In this document: positions 14,768 through 18,853 of the stretch, piece by piece
How the letters are laid out: each line of letters starts with the position of its first letter
Numbering within the stretch: position 1 is the first letter of the stretch
Assembly: GCA_003641795.1 (NCBI GenBank)
Contig: QNAP01000008.1
Location: 1-18,853, forward strand
From: Thermotogae bacterium
Lineage (GTDB): Bacteria > Thermotogota > Thermotogae > UBA12178
Reading direction: 5' to 3'
DNA: 18,853 nucleotides
Position numbers and translations under genes: made by a program
The notes under the pieces: model-generated
Told to the model about the DNA's origin: nothing
The model's input: the letters and a program-made list of their open reading frames with translations, nothing else
Database searches by the model: none

Positions 14768-15880
14768 ATGAACCTCAACTGGAAGTTCTGGGTGCCGACG
14801 TGTGTACACGTTGGCAGGAAAGTCGTAACCAGAAAATCGGGTATCTTTCAAGGGCTTGGCCGACGTGTTTTTATCGTCACCGGGAGGCGTTCGTCCAAGG
14901 AAAACGGCTCCCTTGATGATCTCATGGATGCCCTCCAAGAGCAGGGGTTGAGGTTCATCATCTTCGATGAAGTGGAGGAAAATCCAAGTTTTACTACCGT
15001 TGAAAGAGCTGCTCAAATATGTCGGGAGTTCGGAGCCGATCTCGTGGTGGGGCTTGGAGGAGGCAGCCCCATGGATGCCGCCAAGGCGGTGGCGATACTC
15101 ACTCTCAACCCACAACTTTCCGCGGAGGATCTCTACGATTCATCTAACTATACCACCGCCCTTCCCGTCGTCGCCATTCCCACTACGGCTGGCACAGGGA
15201 GTGAGGTCACACAGTACAGTGTTCTCACAAATCATGAAGGACAAAAAGGTGGTTTTTCCTCGGTTCTCGCGTTTCCCAAGCACGCCATGCTCGACCCAAG
15301 ATACACACTCAAGATGTCAAGAGATCTTACCTTGTCCACGAGTGTCGATGCACTTTCTCATGCTTTTGAGGGACTTCTTGCCAATACCTCGACGCCTCTT
15401 TCAGATACTCTCGCTCGTGATGCTATAGACAAGATTAAAAGCGCACTACCGAAAGTGTTGGAATCACCAGATGATATCCAACTGCGTTTCGAACTCTTAC
15501 TCGCTTCCACCGAAGCTGGCATGGTGATCGCCCAGACGGGCACCACTCTCGTGCATGCCATGGGATATCCGTTGACGACCTTCAAGGGGTTGAAGCACGG
15601 GATGGCCAACGCTATCTTGATGGTTCCTGTATTCGAACACGTCGCTAAGACAGAGCCAGAGCGTGTTAGAAAGGCGTTGGCGAGTTTTAAAGATGTGGAG
15701 GAGCTTCATCGCTTCTTCGATGAAGTCGGCGTCCATGATGTGCACTTGAGTGTTTCGGAAAAGGAGGCCCGCGAATGGGTGCAGAGAGTTACGAAGAGCA
15801 GACACATAAGGAAGACCCCGGGCTTTTTCACCGAGGCGGATTTGGTTAGGATATACCTCTCGCTTGAAACTACTCGATAA
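14768..15880 (+). CDS. Iron-containing alcohol dehydrogenase
   Basis: Group III (Fe-ADH) NAD(P)-dependent dehydrogenase, which interconverts aldehydes and alcohols in the cytosol. It is 370 residues and strongly resembles the T. maritima enzyme TM0920 as I recall it. The Rossmann-type N-domain has VVGLGGGSPMDAAKAVAIL (93-111) and IPTTAGTGSEVT (137-148). Metal ligands are all present: Asp194 and His198 in SVDALSHAFEG, His263 in TLVHAMGYPLT, and His277 in GLKHGMANA. Start ATG 14768 has a GTGAAGG site just ahead and follows tldE by 28 nt. ltaE begins 46 nt downstream. Since threonine aldolase makes acetaldehyde, this enzyme could reduce it to ethanol; that is an inference from gene order. True substrate and cofactor preference cannot be read from the sequence. 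Confidence 0.95.
   Translation: MNLNWKFWVPTCVHVGRKVVTRKSGIFQGLGRRVFIVTGRRSSKENGSLDDLMDALQEQGLRFIIFDEVEENPSFTTVERAAQICREFGADLVVGLGGGSPMDAAKAVAILTLNPQLSAEDLYDSSNYTTALPVVAIPTTAGTGSEVTQYSVLTNHEGQKGGFSSVLAFPKHAMLDPRYTLKMSRDLTLSTSVDALSHAFEGLLANTSTPLSDTLARDAIDKIKSALPKVLESPDDIQLRFELLLASTEAGMVIAQTGTTLVHAMGYPLTTFKGLKHGMANAILMVPVFEHVAKTEPERVRKALASFKDVEELHRFFDEVGVHDVHLSVSEKEAREWVQRVTKSRHIRKTPGFFTEADLVRIYLSLETTR
14793..14816 (+). repeat. 11-bp inverted repeat (hairpin) in the early coding region of the alcohol dehydrogenase
   Basis: TGCCGACGTGT (14793-14803) and ACACGTTGGCA (14806-14816) pair over 11 positions with one G-U wobble and a 2-nt gap, 25-49 nt into the gene. In mRNA the last pair would open to give a 4-nt loop. 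It encodes part of the VPTCVHVG segment. Confidence 0.5.
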
Positions 15881-15891
15881 CTTCGATAACT
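15874..15891 (+). repeat. Tandem 9-bp repeat at the end of the alcohol dehydrogenase gene
   Basis: TCGATAACT occurs twice in direct tandem (15874-15882, 15883-15891). Because 9 bp is three codons, it gives two in-frame TAA stops (15878 and 15887). Probably a small slippage duplication. Confidence 0.7.
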
Positions 15892-15913
15892 CTCGCAATA
15901 CTGCCTTCAAGGG

Positions 15914-15920
15914 AAGGAGG
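15914..15920 (+). promoter_or_regulatory. Shine-Dalgarno that fixes the ltaE start
   Basis: AAGGAGG at 15914-15920 is 6 nt before ATG 15927. The open frame extends up to 15864, inside the preceding gene, but this upstream part lacks such a site and is not conserved-looking. Confidence 0.8.
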
Positions 15921-15926
15921 AAAGAT

Positions 15927-16961
15927 ATGAAGTATGTCGACCTCAGAAGTGATACTGTTACCTGGCCCACCGAGGAAATGCGCCAGGTCATGGCGGAGGC
16001 GGAGGTGGGAGATGACGTTTACGGTGACGATCCCACTGTTAGGAAGTTGGAAGTTCTTGCCGCGGAAATGGTGGGCAAGGAAGCGGCACTCTTTGTACCC
16101 TCTGGCACTTTCGGAAATCAACTCGCTCTTCTTGTACACACTACCCGTGGCCAGGAGGTGCTCATTCCTGCCGATTGTCATGTGCTCGAACACGAAGTGG
16201 GTGCGGCTTCCGTAATTGCTGGGGTGCAGCTGCGTCCTATTCCCCACAAGAACGGTGTCATGGATCTCGAGATCCTCAAGGCGACTATCCGCAGTGATGA
16301 TATTCACTATCCTGAAACGGGTTTGATCTGGTTGGAGAACGCTCACTCTTTCGGCACTGTGGTACCGATAGAACACATGGCTGAGGTGAAAAAGATCGCT
16401 GAATCTCACAGTTTGAAGGTTCATCTTGATGGAGCCAGGATTTTCAACGCTGCCGCGGCGCTTGGTGTTGATGCCAAAGAAATAGCCAAATACGCTGATT
16501 CGGTAATGTTCTGCCTTTCCAAAGGTCTTTGTGCACCCGTAGGTTCCATCTTAGCGGGCGATGAAGAGTTCATCCGGCGCGCTCGTAAAAAGCGCAAGCT
16601 CATGGGTGGTGGTATGAGGCAAGTGGGCATCATCGCCGCGGCGGGTGTAGTCGCTCTGGAAAAGATGACCAAGCGACTCCACGAAGATCACGAGAGAGCT
16701 AAACGCTTAGCAGAGTTGCTGGACACGATTTCCGGAATTTCGGTGATGAGAGACAGGCTCGACATAAACATGGTCTTTTTTAAGTTCACGAAGCCGCTGA
16801 ATGACGGCGCTTTTGTTTCCTACATGCTTGAAAATGGTGTCAAAATCAACCCACCAGAGCCTGGAGGCGTGTATCGCTTTGTCACCCATTACTGGATAGA
16901 CGAGAGCGCTGTAGAAAGGGCCGTGCAGTTGGTGGAGGAGTTTCTAAAAACTACCTCATGA
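15927..16961 (+). CDS. ltaE: L-threonine / L-allo-threonine aldolase
   Basis: PLP enzyme (fold type I) that splits threonine or allo-threonine into glycine and acetaldehyde in the cytosol. It is 344 residues, matching the T. maritima enzyme TM1744 as I recall it. Signatures are DLRSDTVT (4-11), EVGDDVYGDDPT and ALFVPSGTFGNQ near the N-terminus, VHLDGARIFNAAAALG for the PLP-contacting aspartate, and CLSKGLCAPVGS with the Schiff-base lysine at Lys199. GGGMRQVG follows. All key residues are intact. The stop overlaps the sua5 start by 4 nt (ATGA), so the two are probably translated together; both use threonine. The alcohol dehydrogenase upstream could consume the acetaldehyde. Confidence 0.96.
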   Translation: MKYVDLRSDTVTWPTEEMRQVMAEAEVGDDVYGDDPTVRKLEVLAAEMVGKEAALFVPSGTFGNQLALLVHTTRGQEVLIPADCHVLEHEVGAASVIAGVQLRPIPHKNGVMDLEILKATIRSDDIHYPETGLIWLENAHSFGTVVPIEHMAEVKKIAESHSLKVHLDGARIFNAAAALGVDAKEIAKYADSVMFCLSKGLCAPVGSILAGDEEFIRRARKKRKLMGGGMRQVGIIAAAGVVALEKMTKRLHEDHERAKRLAELLDTISGISVMRDRLDINMVFFKFTKPLNDGAFVSYMLENGVKINPPEPGGVYRFVTHYWIDESAVERAVQLVEEFLKTTS

Positions 16962-18013
16962 CAACCCAGATATTCTATCTGAAAGGTTCTTCCGAAGATG
17001 AGGTCGCGATTCAGCGGGCAGCCCACGTTATCCGTAAGGGTGGCATCGTGGTCTTTCCCACGGAGACCGTTTATGGTCTTGGGGCGAGTGCTTTCGACGA
17101 AGAAGCTGTACTCAAGATCTTTCGAGCCAAGGGAAGGCCCGCTGACAATCCACTGATAGTCCACATCGCTTCACTGGATCAATTGTATGAAGTAATTTCC
17201 CATCTTCCCGTAGAAGAAGAAACTTTGCGCAAATTGGCAAACTGGCTCTGGCCTGGTCCCATCACCTTCATTCTGCCACGTAGTCAGAAGGTACCCGCAA
17301 TGGTTTCTGGAGGATTGAGCACTGTCGGTGTGCGTATGCCCGCCCACCCTGTAGCGCAGAGATTGATAGAGCTTTCAGGCGTTCCCTTAGCTGCTCCAAG
17401 CGCGAATCTTTCAGGCAGACCCAGCCCCACCAGAGAAAGTCACGTTCTCGAAGATATGAGTGGCAGAGCCGACGTCATCCTTCTGGCTGGCAGAACGCCA
17501 TTAGGTGTTGAATCCACTGTGATAGATCTCACCACTTCTCCTCCACGGCTCCTGAGGCCGGGTCCAGTGGATCCTGTGAGGCTCCAAGAGCTTCTAGGGA
17601 TGGAGATCGAGATAAACGATGCAGCGAGGGGGTTGATCACGCAAGAAAGGCCGGTCTCTCCTGGTATGAAGTATAGACACTACGCACCATCAAAGTCGCT
17701 CATTTTGATAGAGGGCACGGAGGAGTTTGTCTTAACCGTGATGAGAGAGTTCATAGAGATACATCCATCTGCAGTGATCTGCTCCGTCCAAACGGCGCGC
17801 GCACTCGGATACGAAGATCATGTTCTCGTGTGGGGAGAAAGAGAAGATCTTTTTTCTGCAGCCAAGAACCTGTTCGAGCTTCTGAGGCAGGCCGAGAAGC
17901 TGCCAGTAGATGTTATCATCGCTGAAGGTGTGAACGAAAAGGGTATTGGGTTGGCCGTTATGAACAGACTCAGGCGAGCGGCAAGTGAGGTTATCAAGAG
18001 GACTTCTCTGTGA
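16958..18013 (+). CDS. sua5: Threonylcarbamoyl-AMP synthase, long Sua5 form
   Basis: Makes threonylcarbamoyl-AMP from threonine, bicarbonate and ATP, the first step of t6A37 modification of ANN-reading tRNAs. It has 351 residues: a YrdC catalytic domain (about 12-200), the linker SPGMKYRHYAP (234-244) that closes the active site in Sua5 proteins, and a C-terminal Rossmann-like Sua5 domain (246-351). Active-site pieces are FPTETVYGLG (33-42), KGRPADNPL (58-66, the K-x-R motif), SANLSGRPSPT (148-158) and GVESTVID (183-190). The C-terminal domain marks it as Sua5 rather than short TsaC. It is coupled to ltaE by an ATGA overlap. The partner genes tsaB, tsaD and tsaE are not in the window. Two stop codons in a row (18011-18016) end it. 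Confidence 0.96.
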   Translation: MTTQIFYLKGSSEDEVAIQRAAHVIRKGGIVVFPTETVYGLGASAFDEEAVLKIFRAKGRPADNPLIVHIASLDQLYEVISHLPVEEETLRKLANWLWPGPITFILPRSQKVPAMVSGGLSTVGVRMPAHPVAQRLIELSGVPLAAPSANLSGRPSPTRESHVLEDMSGRADVILLAGRTPLGVESTVIDLTTSPPRLLRPGPVDPVRLQELLGMEIEINDAARGLITQERPVSPGMKYRHYAPSKSLILIEGTEEFVLTVMREFIEIHPSAVICSVQTARALGYEDHVLVWGEREDLFSAAKNLFELLRQAEKLPVDVIIAEGVNEKGIGLAVMNRLRRAASEVIKRTSL

Positions 18014-18121
18014 TGATCGATTGAGATAAAATGTAGGCGTGCGTAATCTTCCTTCACCATGATATGATTGGAGCAAAAGTGCGTGAACGGTGGTCGTTCG
18101 AAACGATGTGAGGTGAAGCGA
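18014..18121 (+). promoter_or_regulatory. Intergenic region before the pilin-like gene, weak promoter candidate
   Basis: This 108-base gap holds TAAAAT at 18027-18032 (one mismatch to the -10 consensus, with only TT of a -35 at 18004) and TATGAT at 18063-18068. A small hairpin, TCGTT-CGA-AACGA, lies at 18094-18106. No U-rich terminator for the upstream operon is visible, so read-through from sua5 is possible. Confidence 0.3.
18110..18116 (+). promoter_or_regulatory. Shine-Dalgarno that fixes the pilin-like GTG start
   Basis: GAGGTGA at 18110-18116 lies 5 nt before GTG 18122, giving a short prepilin leader of six residues. It favours this start over the upstream TTG 18068 or GTG 18113. Confidence 0.75.
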
Positions 18122-18598
18122 GTGCGAAAAGGAGAAGGGTTCACCTTGCTTGAAATGCTCATCGTCCTTGCGGTGATCGCCGCAGTTCTCACTGCAATCA
18201 CGCCGGTAGCCGTCCGTACACTCAGAAAAGCGAAAGCAACTCAGGTTGCGTTAAATCTTCGAACGCTCCAAGTCGCGATGCTTGAGTGCTACATCGTAGA
18301 AACGCCGAACAGCACCATCGATATCGATGATTTGTACAGTGGTCATTACGTCTCCAACAAGCCAGAGGGATACGTGATAAACTGGGCAACGTTTACCACC
18401 GGCGTGGCCAAAGCTTTCTTAGTGTACACCAGTGAAGATGTGGAATTAGAATTTGTCGAAGACGTTCTTCCCCAAGCCGTCTTTGTGAGCACGTTCACTG
18501 ACGTGGACGGAGCGTTCGCGCCCAGTTCGATGGTCATCTCCGAAGAACCACAATCTGGCTATTATCCTGCCTTAAATGTGCTTATCCCACGCATGTGA
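18122..18598 (+). CDS. Type IV pilin-like / pseudopilin protein
   Basis: Protein of 158 residues with a class III (prepilin) signal. The leader MRKGEG is followed by the cleavage site G6/F7, the conserved Glu at +5 of the mature protein (FTLLE), and a hydrophobic helix MLIVLAVIAAVLTAITPVAV that anchors it in the membrane and packs pilus subunits. A prepilin peptidase would cut and N-methylate it. The globular part (about 40-158) is acidic and I do not recognise it; it has a single cysteine (Cys54), so there is no C-terminal disulphide loop. It could be a minor pilin, a type II secretion pseudopilin (GspG/GspH-like) or a competence pseudopilin. The start is GTG 18122. It follows sua5 by 108 nt and is followed immediately by an insertion sequence, which may have separated it from partner genes. 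No assembly ATPase or peptidase is in view. Confidence 0.85.
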   Translation: MRKGEGFTLLEMLIVLAVIAAVLTAITPVAVRTLRKAKATQVALNLRTLQVAMLECYIVETPNSTIDIDDLYSGHYVSNKPEGYVINWATFTTGVAKAFLVYTSEDVELEFVEDVLPQAVFVSTFTDVDGAFAPSSMVISEEPQSGYYPALNVLIPRM

Positions 18599-18648
18599 TT
18601 CAAACGATTACAAGAATCCGCCGTGAACCCCCACCATGGGATGAAGGA

Positions 18649-18665
18649 CAAGCATCCTTTGCTTG
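18649..18665 (+). repeat. Candidate subterminal hairpin of the IS left end
   Basis: CAAGCA (18649-18654) and TGCTTG (18660-18665) pair across a TCCTT loop. Y1 transposases recognise such subterminal hairpins on one strand. The position, about 50 nt before the transposase start, fits a left end. Confidence 0.5.
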
Positions 18666-18715
18666 GATTGTTAGATATGGTGCTGAAAAACTAATATATA
18701 TTGATACCATGAACC

Positions 18716-18853
18716 ATGAACGGCAACCGGTGGAAACGTTCACTCACAACAGTATATAACATCGGCTACCACCTCATCTGGTGTCCTAAGTACCGGCGTA
18801 AAGTACTGGTAGGAGAAGAAGCTGAACGGCTGAAGGAGCTGTTGCTCCAAAAA
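18716..18853 (+). CDS. tnpA: IS200/IS605 TnpA (Y1 HUH transposase), N-terminal 46 residues (partial)
   Basis: Single-strand DNA transposase of the HUH/Y1 class. The visible 46 residues include the family hallmark YNIGYHLIWCPKYRRKVLVG (residues 14-33). The HUH histidines and catalytic tyrosine lie beyond the window. ATG 18716 has no Shine-Dalgarno; an out-of-frame ATG at 18709 within a 7-bp tandem repeat precedes it. Poor translation signals are usual for these elements. The frame is open to the window edge, with no stop or frameshift in the visible part. Whether a tnpB accessory gene follows cannot be seen. Confidence 0.88.
   Translation, partial: MNGNRWKRSLTTVYNIGYHLIWCPKYRRKVLVGEEAERLKELLLQK

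Larger units (their letters stand above)
18600..18853 (+). mobile_element. IS200/IS605-family insertion sequence, left part (boundary not determined)
   Basis: The transposase start at 18716 and an upstream subterminal hairpin indicate the left end of an IS200/IS605-type element that continues past the window. These elements move as single strands and make no inverted terminal repeats or target duplication, so the exact left end cannot be read; a TTAC at 18608-18611 is one possible cleavage site. The element begins shortly after the pilin-like gene stop. Confidence 0.6.

Noticed and set aside
1..18853. CRISPR array, tRNA or rRNA gene, toxin-antitoxin pair, phage genes
   Set aside because: No spaced repeats, tRNA-like folds or relevant proteins were seen; coding density leaves almost no room for them. 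The CcdA link of TldD/TldE is from E. coli only.

Overview
The window looks like chromosomal DNA from a member of the Thermotogales (Thermotogota, Thermotoga/Pseudothermotoga-like). The basis is protein resemblance recalled from memory: the threonine aldolase, iron-containing alcohol dehydrogenase, FtsY, TldE/PmbA and fused NAD(P)HX repair enzyme all read like their Thermotoga maritima counterparts. Very strong Shine-Dalgarno sites of the GGAGGTGA type, heavy use of AGA/AGG arginine codons, TTG starts and tight stop/start overlaps also fit. No database search was possible, so genus and species are open. Base composition is near half G+C by eye (not counted).

Layout. (1) Positions 1-938, minus strand: the N-terminal two thirds of IMP dehydrogenase (guaB), cut by the window edge just after its catalytic cysteine. 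(2) Positions 939-1024: a compact divergent promoter region with one symmetrical -10 element that could serve both directions. (3) Positions 1025-11319, plus strand: seven tightly packed genes, pheS-pheT-proS-ftsY-(DUF2225 zinc/TPR-like protein)-(large coiled-coil LysM/LytM-like/3D lipoprotein)-nnr. Gaps are at most 27 nt and two junctions are 4-nt TTGA overlaps, so this reads as one operon. It joins two aminoacyl-tRNA synthetases, the SRP receptor, an envelope lipoprotein and an NAD(P)HX repair enzyme. (4) Positions 11344-11892, minus strand: a Nudix ADP-ribose pyrophosphatase-like gene, convergent with nnr across a small hairpin. (5) Positions 11893-12004: a second divergent control region with a 16-bp inverted repeat. 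(6) Positions 12005-18013, plus strand: tldD-tldE-(iron alcohol dehydrogenase)-ltaE-sua5, with 4-nt ATGA overlaps at tldD/tldE and ltaE/sua5. (7) Positions 18122-18598: a type IV pilin-like or pseudopilin gene. (8) From about 18600 to the end: the left part of an IS200/IS605-type insertion sequence with the first 46 codons of its Y1 transposase.

How the genes work together. The first operon supplies tRNA charging and membrane targeting, with cell-envelope and metabolite-repair passengers. The second joins peptide processing (TldD/TldE) with threonine metabolism: LtaE splits threonine to glycine and acetaldehyde, the upstream alcohol dehydrogenase could reduce acetaldehyde to ethanol, and Sua5 uses threonine to make the tRNA t6A precursor. 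This is an inference from gene order and known family reactions.

There is no gene-free stretch longer than about 120 bases. I see no rRNA, tRNA, CRISPR array, toxin-antitoxin pair or phage gene. Most of the window is ordinary housekeeping sequence. The most unusual items are the multi-domain lipoprotein with a LytM-like domain that appears to have lost its metal ligands, the two symmetric divergent control regions, and the threonine/acetaldehyde gene cluster. I did not find convincing evidence of a wholly new system.
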